From contig NZ_JADEWI010000008.1 of NCBI RefSeq assembly GCF_015207705.1, forward strand, positions 124,001 through 188,000: a DNA stretch of 64,000 nt, read 5' to 3'. Below, in pieces: positions 25,401 through 33,568 of this stretch (its first letter is position 1; every line of letters starts with the position of its first letter). This stretch comes from Nostoc sp. LEGE 06077. GTDB taxonomy: Bacteria > Cyanobacteriota > Cyanobacteriia > Cyanobacteriales > Nostocaceae. A program made the translations under genes and the position numbers. The notes beneath the pieces were generated by a model, which saw nothing but the letters and a program-made list of their open reading frames with translations, ran no database searches and was not told where the DNA came from.

Positions 25401-28324
25401 CCGCCAACGCCAACAAAGCCGGTATACCAGAAATTACCGCTTTAAATTTGAATGTCCAAGCCCAAGACTATAATTTGCAACAGTTACCGATTAATTTGCC
25501 GAATCAAGTAGCAGTCAAAGGCAAGGTAGATTTTAACGGTAGAGTTACAGGGAAGTTACCATTACCCAACGTCAATGGCAAAATTGCCTTACGTGACTTG
25601 GTAGTCCAGAACATCGCTTTTGAGCCATTGTTAACAGGTAGTATTGATTCAGCCCAAGGGCGTGGGTTGCATTTAGATTTGATTGGTAATCGCGATCGCA
25701 TTGCCCTAAATTTAGATGGCAATAATCGTCCCCAATCCTTTTTAGTGCAGTGGCAAGATGCTGTAGCTAAAGGTCAATTCCAAGGCAATAATATCGCCTT
25801 GAATGTGCAGAATTTCCCCTTACAAATTTTGAACGTCTCTGTACCACCAGCCCTCCGTTTAGGTACTGGGAAGGTCGTGGGGCTAATTAGTGGAGATTTG
25901 CAAGTAAATCCCCAAACATTCTTAGCCAATGGTAATTTAGCGATCGCCCAACCAAAAATCGGACGTATCCAAGGCGACCAGTTAACCGCGCAATTCAACT
26001 ATGCCAATGGCAAAGCCATTCTCACCAGTAGCAAATTTGTCAAAGGTAGCAGTATTTATGCTTTTGCCGGGAGTTTTGGTCAAACTCCGAGAGGGCCACA
26101 ACTCCAAGGCAAACTCAACGTTAGCCAAGGTAAAATCCAAGATGTCTTAGCCGCAGCGCAAATATTTGAAATCCAAGACTTTCAACGGGGGATATCAGAA
26201 CCTGCTTATGGTACAGCCGCCGATTTAACTACTTATTCACGGGGTTTACCCAATCAACCTTTATTCGATCAACTCCGGCGTTTGTACGAAATTGACGCAG
26301 AATTAGCCCAACAGCAACAACAACGGCGTGATTCTAATTACTTACCAGAACTAGCAGACTTACAAGGAACATTCAACGGGGAAGTAGCTTTAGATACAGC
26401 CACAGCCAACGGACTATCAGTGCAATTTGATATTAACGGACAGAATTTTACCTGGGGAAAAGAAGGCGAAAGCGATCGCTTCTACAATGCTAAACAAATC
26501 ATTGCCCAAGGTAGCTTTGAAAACGGGGTGTTGCAGTTCCGCCCACTACGTGTGGAATTAGACAGCGGACTCCTAGCTTTTACCGGAAACATCGGCGGTA
26601 AAGACCAATCAGGTCAGTTGCGCGTTACCAATTTCCCCATCGCTTTAATCAATAACTTTGTTAAACTCCCAGTGGATATCACAGGTAATCTCAACGCCTC
26701 AGCAGCTTTAGCTGGCGGTATTACCAATCCTCAAGCCCAAGGCGAATTAGAAATCACCAACGGAACCCTCAATCAAAAGCCTGTAGAATCAGCTACCGCC
26801 AGCTTTAGCTATATTAATGGTCGGTTGAACTTTGGTAGTAACGTCTCTGTGGCTGGGCCAGAACCAGTGAACATTACTGGCAGCATACCCTATCAATTAC
26901 CCTTTGCCACTACTGCACCCTCCAGCAATGACATTAGTTTAGATGTCAAAGTCAGAAATGAAGGATTAGCCCTGTTAAATTTACTGACTGATCAGATAGC
27001 TTTTGAGAAAGGTGAAGGGGAAATTGACCTAAAAGTAAGTGGAACCAGACAACGCCCAGAGTTAACAGGAATTGCTTCTGTCAAAGATGCTACTTTTGCT
27101 GCCCAAGCTTTACCCGGTAAAATCAGACGGGTGACAGGTAAGATTAATTTCAATTTTGACCGCATTGTAGTAGAAAGTCTGGAAGGCAGATTTAGTCGAG
27201 GTCAAGTAGTTGCGGCTGGTGAACTTCCTGTATTTAATAATGGAGAAGCTTCAAGTAATCCCCTCACGGTCAATCTTGATCAACTAAATTTAAATCTCAA
27301 AGGATTATATAAAGGCGGCGCTAGTGGCAATTTACAAATTATTGGTTCAGCCTTAAACCCACTGATTGGCGGTCAAATTCGTTTATATGATGGTCAGGTT
27401 TTATTAGCAGAATCAACCAATACTAATCAATCTGCAACTAGTGATGCTGTCAAAGCCAACAAACAAGATAAAACTGAGGCGAGAAATAATCCCAATACAG
27501 CCAGATTAAATAATCTGCAATTAACATTAGGTAACAATATTCAAATTACCCGTCCACCAATTCTCAGTTTTCTGGCTACAGGTAATCTGACAGTTAATGG
27601 CGCTTTATCTTCTCCTATACCCGATGGCACAATTCGTCTCCAGAAGGGTGGCGTGAATTTATTTACCACTCAGTTTAACTTGGCTCGCGGCTATAAAAAT
27701 ACAGCGACATTTAGGGCTGAACAACCGCGTGATCCTATCCTAGATGTGCAGCTATTTGCTAAGGTACTTGATGCAGTCCAAACTTCCGAGTTCTCTAGAA
27801 CAAGTAGCGTAGGCGGATTGGGTTCTTTAGAAAGTGTGCGAGTTGAAGCGAGAGTCCAAGGGCCTGCTAGTAAATTGAATGAAAATCTCGAACTCACCAG
27901 CAGTCCTTCACGCAGTCAAACCGAAATTGTCGCTTTGTTAGGCGGGGGATTTGTTGATACTCAAGGACGTGCTGATAGTACATTAGGCTTAATTAATATT
28001 GCTGGTTCAGCGGTATTTAATAATTTTCAGACAACATTTAACCAAATTGCTAATGCCTTTGGCTTAAGTGAGTTTCGCGTATTTCCAACTGTGATTTCTG
28101 ATAATCCCGAAGCTGGTAGAAGTAGTTCTACATTAGAATTAGCCGCGGAAGCTGGTGTTGATATTTCTACAAAGTTTTCAATTTCCAGTATTAAAATACT
28201 AACTGCCAATGACCCCTTTCAATGGGGGATAAATTACCGCATCAATGATGAATTGCGGGTACGGGCTTCTACTAATTTAGAAGATGACAGTCGCGCTGTA
28301 ATTGAATATCAGACACGGTTTTAG
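22472..28324 (+). CDS. TamB-like translocation and assembly module protein (AsmA superfamily)
   Basis: A 1950-residue protein bridging the plasma and outer membranes. A basic N-terminus and one signal-anchor helix (residues 28-50, IPLLGIVLLGIILGIW) are followed by AsmA-like beta repeats and a C-terminal TamB/DUF490 domain (about 1580-1950) ending in aromatic F (EYQTRF). Such proteins form a lipid-conducting groove for phospholipid transport and aid outer-membrane protein assembly. Residues about 650-900 contain near-identical 70-residue repeats with the core SGQAKLxVAGGTITAxNIxVNNGRYQ. The gene is single, with no tamA/BamA-like gene beside it. ATG 22472 follows a weak purine-rich GAGTGAAACCAG. 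Confidence 0.9.
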   Translation: MTNSRHQESQSKTRTRVRMWLLMLSRGCIPLLGIVLLGIILGIWRLQSFVQKELAPLAEQSLTNTINRPVKLGKLTNFSLTGVQFGASEIPATPTDPDKAVVETVEVGFNPWQLVFTRQLKLDVTLINADVYIEQDEQGRWVNTTIAPPGKSGLIKTDLDNLRLRNGKLILLAHKSVGRVTSPVTFAQLNGSAQLVENNQLVKFDVTGQAETGGNVAIQGQARTKTLVADLQLQGKDLLAATVTNLVKLPLNLQAGRVNGDLQIKLAPEQTPLLYGSADLQKVTLQIPRVPQLLSSTEGDIYFKGTEIRLDGLTTNYGKIPLVANGIIDSKAGYQLTGRIKTVSVANAQTTLKLKLPVPVAGQLQADLQITGKATNPILSGAVATINTARIDKVNFKSITSKFEFSPNAALLTLRDIQGETTVGGEIIGGGKIALGKTPQLNLNFTAKNIGGDAIAKIYSSSPTFQIGKVAATAKVTGTPSNARTFVQWQVPQATYPGKGEAIITSDRTVYFQNVALRVGRGVVRAVGRYANERWQADVTGDGVQLESFVNKNQLQNISLDGAEFNGRLILAGTSGPFRIASIRTQGAAVQIAGGAIAISNVQLQDQNFAAQLVANNVRLGRILKQAPPALQGRLAGTFQIAGNRDNLSLKTISGTGKANLSVAGGTVTATNIQLAKGIYQAQLVANNLAVQQLTPNTQQLRGRLAGQFNVAGSVESFKPQSIQASGQAKLTVAGGTITAANIKVNNGRYQAQLQANNVPVQRLTKVPPQFQGDLTGQLNVAGSVTSFQPQTIQASGQAKLNVAGGTITAANIRVNNGRYQTQIQASNVPLQKLVAVPPQFQGALTGQLNVAGSVASFQPQTIQASGQGKLNIAGGTITATNIQVNNGRYQAVVDGAGVQLTKLNQQLRGQLGGKLQIAGALGSATLANVNASGNVQLSQGLPGLERPLTAAIAWNGEKLAINQLTAPGLNVTGDIAANANKAGIPEITALNLNVQAQDYNLQQLPINLPNQVAVKGKVDFNGRVTGKLPLPNVNGKIALRDLVVQNIAFEPLLTGSIDSAQGRGLHLDLIGNRDRIALNLDGNNRPQSFLVQWQDAVAKGQFQGNNIALNVQNFPLQILNVSVPPALRLGTGKVVGLISGDLQVNPQTFLANGNLAIAQPKIGRIQGDQLTAQFNYANGKAILTSSKFVKGSSIYAFAGSFGQTPRGPQLQGKLNVSQGKIQDVLAAAQIFEIQDFQRGISEPAYGTAADLTTYSRGLPNQPLFDQLRRLYEIDAELAQQQQQRRDSNYLPELADLQGTFNGEVALDTATANGLSVQFDINGQNFTWGKEGESDRFYNAKQIIAQGSFENGVLQFRPLRVELDSGLLAFTGNIGGKDQSGQLRVTNFPIALINNFVKLPVDITGNLNASAALAGGITNPQAQGELEITNGTLNQKPVESATASFSYINGRLNFGSNVSVAGPEPVNITGSIPYQLPFATTAPSSNDISLDVKVRNEGLALLNLLTDQIAFEKGEGEIDLKVSGTRQRPELTGIASVKDATFAAQALPGKIRRVTGKINFNFDRIVVESLEGRFSRGQVVAAGELPVFNNGEASSNPLTVNLDQLNLNLKGLYKGGASGNLQIIGSALNPLIGGQIRLYDGQVLLAESTNTNQSATSDAVKANKQDKTEARNNPNTARLNNLQLTLGNNIQITRPPILSFLATGNLTVNGALSSPIPDGTIRLQKGGVNLFTTQFNLARGYKNTATFRAEQPRDPILDVQLFAKVLDAVQTSEFSRTSSVGGLGSLESVRVEARVQGPASKLNENLELTSSPSRSQTEIVALLGGGFVDTQGRADSTLGLINIAGSAVFNNFQTTFNQIANAFGLSEFRVFPTVISDNPEAGRSSSTLELAAEAGVDISTKFSISSIKILTANDPFQWGINYRINDELRVRASTNLEDDSRAVIEYQTRF
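24430..25180 (+). repeat. Tandem 210-bp repeats inside the TamB-like gene
   Basis: Units of about 210 bp (70 codons) start near 24430, 24640, 24850 and 25060; the sequence ATTCAAGCCAGCGGTCAAGC is shared exactly by the second and third units and nearly by the fourth. The first is more diverged and another weak unit precedes it. Encoded repeats share VAGGTITAxNI and VNNGRYQ. They are recent in-frame duplications. Confidence 0.85.
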
Positions 28325-28516
28325 ATGAATTGCCATATCATCATGTTACTTTCCTCAAGTTCATAATCTTTTTTTATCGTTTTGACAAAAAAGAATATTT
28401 GCTCCTATATAGTGGTTAGCCATAATATTTATGACATACGCAGCTAAGGTACCTAGCTAAAACAACACAATCTATTCTCCAAATTTTGGAGCGTTACATT
28501 ACCTTACGCAAAGATC

Positions 28517-29188
28517 ATGAATTGGCTAACTACTACAATAATTATTGGCATCTCTGCTGCTTTTGCCACTACTTTCGACGACAATTTATATTTAACTGCA
28601 TTTTTTGGCAAAGTTAATCGTCATTTCCGTCCGCAAAATATTATTCTTGGTGAATTTTTAGGGTTTACTGTATTAATATTGGCTAGTCTTCCTGGCTTTT
28701 TAGGCGGTTTAATTTTACCAACAGCTTGGATTGGCTTGCTAGGTTTTTTACCTATAGCTATTGGGATTAATCATCTATTAACGCGAGAACAAGCGGAAGA
28801 AGCAGTACAAGCTGTATCGGTTGATTTTTCGGCTTCTTCAACCAAGCGCCAAAAACAATCCTTATGGACGACTTTACGCGATCGCCAAACTTACCGTGTT
28901 TCCGCTGTCACCATTGCAAATGGCGGGAATAACATTGGAATTTATGTCCCCCTGTTTGCTAGTAGCAATCTCCCTAGCTTAGGCGTAATTCTCTGTATCT
29001 GTTATCTAACTGTGGGAATGTGGTGTTTTCTCTCTTACAATTTAACCCGTAATCCTCTGTTAGCTCCTATGCTGACTCGCTATGGTCGCAAAGTCTTTCC
29101 TTTAGTATTAATCTATTTGGGATGCTCGATCCTTATTAAAAGCGAATCGTATCAGCTTTTACCTGCGATCGCTATGTTTTCCCACTAA
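28517..29188 (+). CDS. CadD-family cadmium resistance transporter
   Basis: A 223-residue membrane protein with five or six helices. TTIIIGISAAFATTFDDNLYLTAFF and the conserved VTIANGGNNIGIYVPLFA motif define the CadD/LysE-superfamily family of heavy-metal efflux proteins. An Asn/Asp pair in each motif (TFDDN, ANGGNN) would line the path. No metalloregulator gene is adjacent, so cadmium specificity is only a family label. The GTCACCT-type repeats follow the gene. Confidence 0.85.
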   Translation: MNWLTTTIIIGISAAFATTFDDNLYLTAFFGKVNRHFRPQNIILGEFLGFTVLILASLPGFLGGLILPTAWIGLLGFLPIAIGINHLLTREQAEEAVQAVSVDFSASSTKRQKQSLWTTLRDRQTYRVSAVTIANGGNNIGIYVPLFASSNLPSLGVILCICYLTVGMWCFLSYNLTRNPLLAPMLTRYGRKVFPLVLIYLGCSILIKSESYQLLPAIAMFSH

Positions 29189-29223
29189 ATTTAGCAAATA
29201 CCCCAAAAAGCACTAAAGCCTTT

Positions 29224-29275
29224 TAACTCTGTCACCTGTCACCTCTCACCTGTCACCCATAACCTCTCACCTGCT
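29224..29275. repeat. GTCACCT-type heptamer repeats
   Basis: Seven-base units (GTCACCT, CTCACCT, GTCACCC, ATAACCT) are tandemly arrayed between the CadD gene and the next gene. This is a typical short tandemly repeated repetitive sequence of filamentous cyanobacteria. Confidence 0.7.
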
Positions 29276-29290
29276 TATATATCGAAATTT

Positions 29291-30613
29291 TTATTTATAA
29301 ATGCTTTCTCTTAATTGTGAAAACACATGATACGCCTCCATCTTTAATTTTCCCTGAGAACTCTGCCTATTTTTCTGCACTTTAATCAAGTTATATTCAA
29401 TGTTTTCTGCGTAAATGGCAAAAGTAATATTAAATATTTCCAGAAAATGAATCACCCATTTACATTCATCCTGCGGTAATTTCTCATAATAACGAATTAA
29501 ATGGGCAATTCTAATTTCCAGATGGCTGCGGGAATTTTGACAAATTAAGATAATTTTGAGTAGTAGAATTACTAAAGTTAATGGATGACCTTGAGACAGC
29601 AATAAAGTAAATAGCTGAGAAGGTTCTCGACCATTTTCTGTAGTCAGACAATCAATTAAACGATTACAGCTTCTGAGAAATAAATTTTTATCTAAAATCT
29701 CTTCATCACACTCTGGTTTCCAGTTAGATAAATTTTCTGTTAGCTGCTGATTTAAAATTTTGACGAAATCTAGGTTTTTAGCGGAAAAAAACAAGTATTT
29801 ACGTATACTCTCTTTAAATTCTTTAAAGGTCTGATCCTGGGTTTGTTTAATAAATATATGAGCTAAATTTTCATAACTAAACGCACCTTTTTTTACGATA
29901 ATTGTTTTGATTAAACGCAAAACATTATCGCCCAAAATACTAGGATTTACATAGCGTGTGTTACTGGAAGCAGCAGACTGAGAACGAGCAATATACATTG
30001 CTAATTCAAACTTAAAGTTGTCTTTCATTTGCTGCGAAAGTTGCTGGGCTGCTTCTTGTTGCTCTTTGGGGTTATTAGCATCAAGAGACTGAGCAACTAA
30101 TAAATAAGTTGCATAACGATTAGCCCAGTGAACTTTGCTTTTATGATCGTGTCTATTAGCAAATAATTTTAATTCTTGATAGTCTTCACTTTTAACAAAA
30201 TTTTCTAGCCAGCTTTTATATACGTGCAAACTGGTATAAATGCTTTTCTTGCAGATGACATCATAATTAACTAATAAATTAATTAATTCTTGTATATATT
30301 CATATTCTCTTTTAGATGCCCAGTTATTGACTATGATATAGCAACAGCGTTTGATAGTATTACGAAATTCCTGCTCGTTATTCGCTAACAAAAGTTTACG
30401 AATGATGGGTACAGTATTTAAACTTCCTGATTCGAGAAAATCAAAAAATAATCTTTTAAATTCTCTCAATACCTCTTCTGGGGGTTTTTGATTAACAATT
30501 TCCATAAAGAAGCCATATACTTTTTCTTGCCCAAGTTGGAGATTTAATGGCTGAAGGTGGGGTTGAATAAAATTTGGCTCTTCTAAATCAGTAAATAAGC
30601 TATAAGTGGTCAT
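29291..30613 (-). CDS. Unrecognised 440-residue helical protein
   Basis: A soluble, all-helical protein from ATG 30613 (MTTYSLFTDLEEPNF); an in-frame ATG at 30631 adds six residues. I do not recognise a family. It is rich in Leu, Lys, Gln and Asn and opens with an acidic segment, then continues as regular amphipathic helices (EEVLREFKRLFFDFLES, EYIQELINLLVNYDVI, EIRIAHLIRYYEKLPQDE) resembling helical-repeat (TPR/HEAT-like) scaffolds. There are no transmembrane segments, catalytic motifs or Cys clusters. AT content is higher than in its neighbours. It is monocistronic, with a repeat tract downstream. Confidence 0.75.
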   Translation of the reverse strand: MTTYSLFTDLEEPNFIQPHLQPLNLQLGQEKVYGFFMEIVNQKPPEEVLREFKRLFFDFLESGSLNTVPIIRKLLLANNEQEFRNTIKRCCYIIVNNWASKREYEYIQELINLLVNYDVICKKSIYTSLHVYKSWLENFVKSEDYQELKLFANRHDHKSKVHWANRYATYLLVAQSLDANNPKEQQEAAQQLSQQMKDNFKFELAMYIARSQSAASSNTRYVNPSILGDNVLRLIKTIIVKKGAFSYENLAHIFIKQTQDQTFKEFKESIRKYLFFSAKNLDFVKILNQQLTENLSNWKPECDEEILDKNLFLRSCNRLIDCLTTENGREPSQLFTLLLSQGHPLTLVILLLKIILICQNSRSHLEIRIAHLIRYYEKLPQDECKWVIHFLEIFNITFAIYAENIEYNLIKVQKNRQSSQGKLKMEAYHVFSQLRESIYK

Positions 30614-30631
30614 GGAAGTTCTCAAGACCAA

Positions 30632-30945
30632 TGAAGTGTATGAATCTATTATTTATTAGATTAACTTTGTCAGCCACTAGTATCAATCAAGTTTTCAAAG
30701 ATAAAGTAATTTTTTGAATGAGTTTTGATGAATTTACTGAAGTCTTCTTCAAGATTAAATTGAACAAGCTCGATTTTTCAGGAGAATTACGGAGATAAGG
30801 TTGATGCGGTGAGATGACGAATCAAGGGTAAAGACTGAAATATTACGAAGAAACGGTGAAATAAGCTGTTACTTGATTTATCACTTGTTGAACCTAAGTG
30901 CGATCGCCATCCTACAATTAATTTTAAAATTATCTACATACAGTT
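30632..30945. other. Gene-free stretch upstream of the unknown gene
   Basis: No gene seen. It contains the leader of the preceding minus-strand gene and one HIP1-related GCGATCGCC at 30900-30908. Confidence 0.35.
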
Positions 30946-30975
30946 AAGCCTGCTTAAAAGTATTTAAGCAGGCTT
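30946..30975 (-). terminator. Terminator hairpin of the trnL gene
   Basis: AAGCCTGCTTAA (30946-30957) is the exact inverse of TTAAGCAGGCTT (30964-30975), with a 6-nt loop. It lies 20 nt beyond the tRNA 3' end on the minus strand. Confidence 0.7.
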
Positions 30976-30995
30976 TGTTTAACTTTGTTTTTTAG

Positions 30996-31365
30996 TGGGG
31001 GTGGAGGGACTTGAACCCTCACGACCGTTTAAGGTCAACGGATTTTCATTCTCTTGCAGCTTTCACTACTACCTTGCGGTTTTGAGAATTGGACTCTCCC
31101 TTTACCCTCGCCTTTACGTTAGGGTAGCTCCCGTCGAGTCTCTGCACCTTCCTAAAACTCTGAGTTAAAATTTAAGAGTATGAGTTTGAAAATTACTCAG
31201 CACTCAGTACTTTTTTCTCAGCATTTATTTTAGGCTTGGCTCAGGATTGCCTTGTCTGGTAAACAGATTTAGGTTTCCCTGAATTTGAGAGCTGCCACTT
31301 GAAGAATTTCTTCATCAAGGCTCAGTTTTCTAAGTCCGTAGCGTCTGCCATTCCGCCACACCCCC
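30996..31365 (-). tRNA. trnL: tRNA-Leu (UAA), split by a group I intron
   Basis: On the minus strand exon 1 (31365 to 31332) begins GGGGGTGTGGCGGAATGG and ends at the U of the anticodon (GGACTT). Exon 2 (31046 to 30996) starts AAAATCCGTTGACC and ends ...CCACCCCCA without an encoded CCA. The acceptor stem GGGGGTG/CACCCCC, the T-loop GGTTCAAGTCC and a long variable arm typical of Leu tRNAs are all present. Joining the exons gives the loop CUUAAAA with anticodon UAA. Confidence 0.95.
31047..31331 (-). other. Group I intron in trnL(UAA)
   Basis: A 285-nt intron inserted after U34. It starts AGAAAACTGAGCCTTGATG and ends with the conserved G before exon 2. Core elements can be seen on the minus strand (GGCAGCTCTCAAATTCAGGG for P, GAAACC for Q-like, and the AGACAAGGCAATCC R/S region). 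Degenerate CTGAGT-type heptamers at about 31150-31230 fill the variable P6b stem, as in Nostoc strains used for trnL genotyping. The cyanobacterial and plastid version is inherited vertically and self-splices. Confidence 0.93.
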
Positions 31366-31711
31366 AAGTTTAGTTAGGAGCCACTTTTTTTGGAGGCAGC
31401 AAATACCTCCTCATCTATTCCACCATCAATTGTGCATTTTGTGAACTAGGTTTGAAAAATTTTTGTCTATTTTGGGTGATCGCGTGATTTTTTGGCAATT
31501 TCCCCTTTTCGACAAGCATCTTTACCTTGGTGTGACAAGTACACTGATTAGACACTGGCTTTGCTATTGTAGCACCATCCTGAATTTTGTCCAGGTAAAA
31601 CTGCGGATTTTTTGTCCAGTATCATTAATCAGACTTTCCTCAAGCTACGCGTTCAGCCTATGATGAGAAACAGATGCACCGAATGGCCTTGTCTACAAAG
31701 AGAAAAAACCT
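31366..31711. other. trnL/ndhL divergent region
   Basis: About 346 nt between divergent genes. No protein gene is convincing; short frames at 31463 and 31612 look accidental. It should hold the promoters of trnL and of the ndhL operon. Confidence 0.4.
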
Positions 31712-31924
31712 ATGATCGTCGCCCTGCTGTATCTGATTTTGGCTGGAACTTATTTATTAGTCATCCCTGTAGCTGTACTGTTTTACCTCAAGCAGCGGTG
31801 GTATGTGGCTACCTCGATTGAGCGTACTTTTATGTACTTTTTGGTTTTCTTCTTTTTTCCCGGTTTATTGGTTCTGTCGCCCTTTGTGAATCTGCGACCA
31901 CAACCGCGCAAAATAGAAGTCTAA
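31712..31924 (+). CDS. ndhL: NDH-1 complex subunit NdhL
   Basis: A 70-residue membrane subunit of the cyanobacterial NAD(P)H:plastoquinone oxidoreductase (respiration, cyclic electron flow, CO2 uptake). Two hydrophobic helices ([25 protein letters not shown] and [21 protein letters not shown]) and the highly conserved end [11 protein letters not shown] identify it. DUF3007 and trpA follow on the same strand, a gene order conserved in cyanobacteria as I recall. Confidence 0.93.
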   Translation: MIVALLYLILAGTYLLVIPVAVLFYLKQRWYVATSIERTFMYFLVFFFFPGLLVLSPFVNLRPQPRKIEV

Positions 31925-31948
31925 CGAGATTGGTAGGTCATAACTCTC

Positions 31949-32263
31949 ATGCGACGCATCGACGCTCTTGTAATTGGTTTAGGTATTTTTATTGCTGGTG
32001 GCTTGGCTTATGTGGGATTACAGCTTGTTGGCTTAGATAGTCAACAAGCTGGGATATGGAGCCAGGCTGTCCTAGTTGTAATTGGCTTAATTGGTTGGGT
32101 AAGCACTTATGTTTACCGCGCTGTGAATAACAATATGACCTACCATCAACAACGGGAAGACTATGAACAAGCGTTTTTCCAAAAGCGGCTGGATGAACTT
32201 ACACCGGAAGAACTAGCCAAAATTCAGGCTGAGATAGAACAAGAAAAGGAATCTCAGGTGTAA
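31949..32263 (+). CDS. DUF3007 protein
   Basis: A 104-residue protein with two transmembrane helices (LVIGLGIFIAGGLAYVGLQLVGL and AVLVVIGLIGWVSTYVY) and a charged C-terminal helix (REDYEQAFFQKRLDELTPEELAKIQAEIEQEKE). This matches the conserved DUF3007 family that sits between ndhL and trpA in cyanobacteria and in plant chloroplast-targeted form (the NDH-1-related link is positional). It begins 24 nt after ndhL, so they share an operon. Confidence 0.85.
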   Translation: MRRIDALVIGLGIFIAGGLAYVGLQLVGLDSQQAGIWSQAVLVVIGLIGWVSTYVYRAVNNNMTYHQQREDYEQAFFQKRLDELTPEELAKIQAEIEQEKESQV

Positions 32264-32453
32264 AGTGATCATTTTATGAGTCAATAGTCAATAGTCGGGG
32301 AATAAGGGAACAGGTTACAGGGTCAAGGGAACAGGCAATTTTTCTGTTCCCGATTCCGAAAGTACGAGATATCGATTTCCATCAGAATGACCCGTTTTCT
32401 AGTTTCTTGTAAATTCCTTTGACTATTGACCCTTGACTTTTGACTTTTGACTA
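32264..32453. repeat. Heptamer repeat tract and hairpin before trpA
   Basis: Contains the AGTCAAT pair, GGGAACAGG copies forming an inverted pair with CTGTTCCC (32312 and 32344), and at 32420-32456 the run GACTATTGACCCTTGAC then TTTTGAC twice. The last unit merges with the trpA start codon (see findings). Confidence 0.7.
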
Positions 32454-33257
32454 ATGACCGCCATTTCCGATCGCTTTGAAACCTTAAAACGGAATCAAGA
32501 GTGCGCTCTGATTCCGTTTATTACTGCTGGTGATCCAGATTTAGCTACCACCGCTTCTGCTTTGCAAATTCTCGATCGCAGTGGTGCTGACATAATTGAA
32601 CTGGGTGTTCCCTATTCTGATCCTTTAGCCGATGGGCCAGTCATTCAGGCTGCTGCTACTCGCGCTTTGCAAAAGGGGACGAAGTTAGAAGCCGTTCTAG
32701 AAATGCTGCAAGGAATCACCCCTAGTTTGCAAGCGCCAATTATTTTGTTTACTTATTACAACCCAATTCTCCACCGCGGTATCGAAAAATTTCTCCAGCA
32801 AATAGCCGCAGCTGGTGTCGCCGGGCTGGTAGTACCGGATTTACCCCTAGAAGAAGCCGCTGGGTTGCTCAAACCTGCTGGTGAGATGGGGATTGATTTG
32901 ACTTTATTAGTCGCACCTACTAGCTCTAGCGATAGAATTGAAGCGATCGCGCGTGCTTCCCAAGGATTTATCTATTTAGTTAGTGTGACTGGTGTGACAG
33001 GAATGCGATCGCAAATGGAAGTACGAGTATCAGATTTACTACAACAGATTCGTAAGGTTACTGATAAACCCATCGGTGTTGGTTTTGGCATTTCCCATAT
33101 TGAGCAAGCCTGTCAAGTAAAAGATTGGGGCGCAGATGCAGCAATTGTCGGTAGTGCTTTTGTCAAACGTTTGGCAGAAGGTACACCAGAAGAAGGACTT
33201 CAGGCGATCGCTCAATTTTGTCAAAGTCTCAAAGCTGCATTAGAGAATAAGGCTTAG
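32454..33257 (+). CDS. trpA: Tryptophan synthase alpha chain
   Basis: A 267-residue TIM-barrel subunit that cleaves indole-3-glycerol phosphate to indole and glyceraldehyde-3-phosphate and channels indole to TrpB. The N-terminal motif [17 protein letters not shown], the catalytic Glu in [21 protein letters not shown], and the second catalytic Asp near [10 protein letters not shown] are present; the phosphate loop is GVTGMRSQ and GFGISH. The ATG follows a heptamer repeat without a recognisable RBS. No other trp gene is nearby, as usual in cyanobacteria. Confidence 0.96.
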   Translation: MTAISDRFETLKRNQECALIPFITAGDPDLATTASALQILDRSGADIIELGVPYSDPLADGPVIQAAATRALQKGTKLEAVLEMLQGITPSLQAPIILFTYYNPILHRGIEKFLQQIAAAGVAGLVVPDLPLEEAAGLLKPAGEMGIDLTLLVAPTSSSDRIEAIARASQGFIYLVSVTGVTGMRSQMEVRVSDLLQQIRKVTDKPIGVGFGISHIEQACQVKDWGADAAIVGSAFVKRLAEGTPEEGLQAIAQFCQSLKAALENKA

Positions 33258-33568
33258 GGAGTAGAGATAATCGGACACCGCGGGTAACAATAGACAAATG
33301 ACTAATGACTCTTGACCCATCACTTTCTTGCCACCTCAGAAAAAGTAGATTAAGAATGTATAACAGTGTAGTTTTTTTACCCTGGTTTAGTAGACAATTT
33401 GACGTTTATGGTCTTGAATATTAACAGCAGATTGCAGGCTGTAAAAAAACTAGCTGATACTGCCGCTTATACTTTAAGTGTTTAGGTGAAGTTGAGTAAG
33501 TACAAAGATTATGAGTGTGAGAGTGTGTCAGTCACAAATAATTACGTCGCTGTTGAGGGGCAAAGGCG
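33258..33568. other. Gene-free stretch after trpA
   Basis: A 311-nt gap. ATGACTAATGACTCTTGACCC (33297-33317) echoes the trpA upstream heptamers. A 25-codon frame from ATG 33409 exists but has no support as a gene. Confidence 0.35.

Noticed and set aside
29224-29275. Regularly spaced repeats considered as a CRISPR array
   Set aside because: The units are 7 nt with no spacers, so they are short tandem repeats and not CRISPR.
33409-33486. 25-codon frame before the coiled-coil membrane protein
   Set aside because: No RBS, family or conservation evidence; too short to support.
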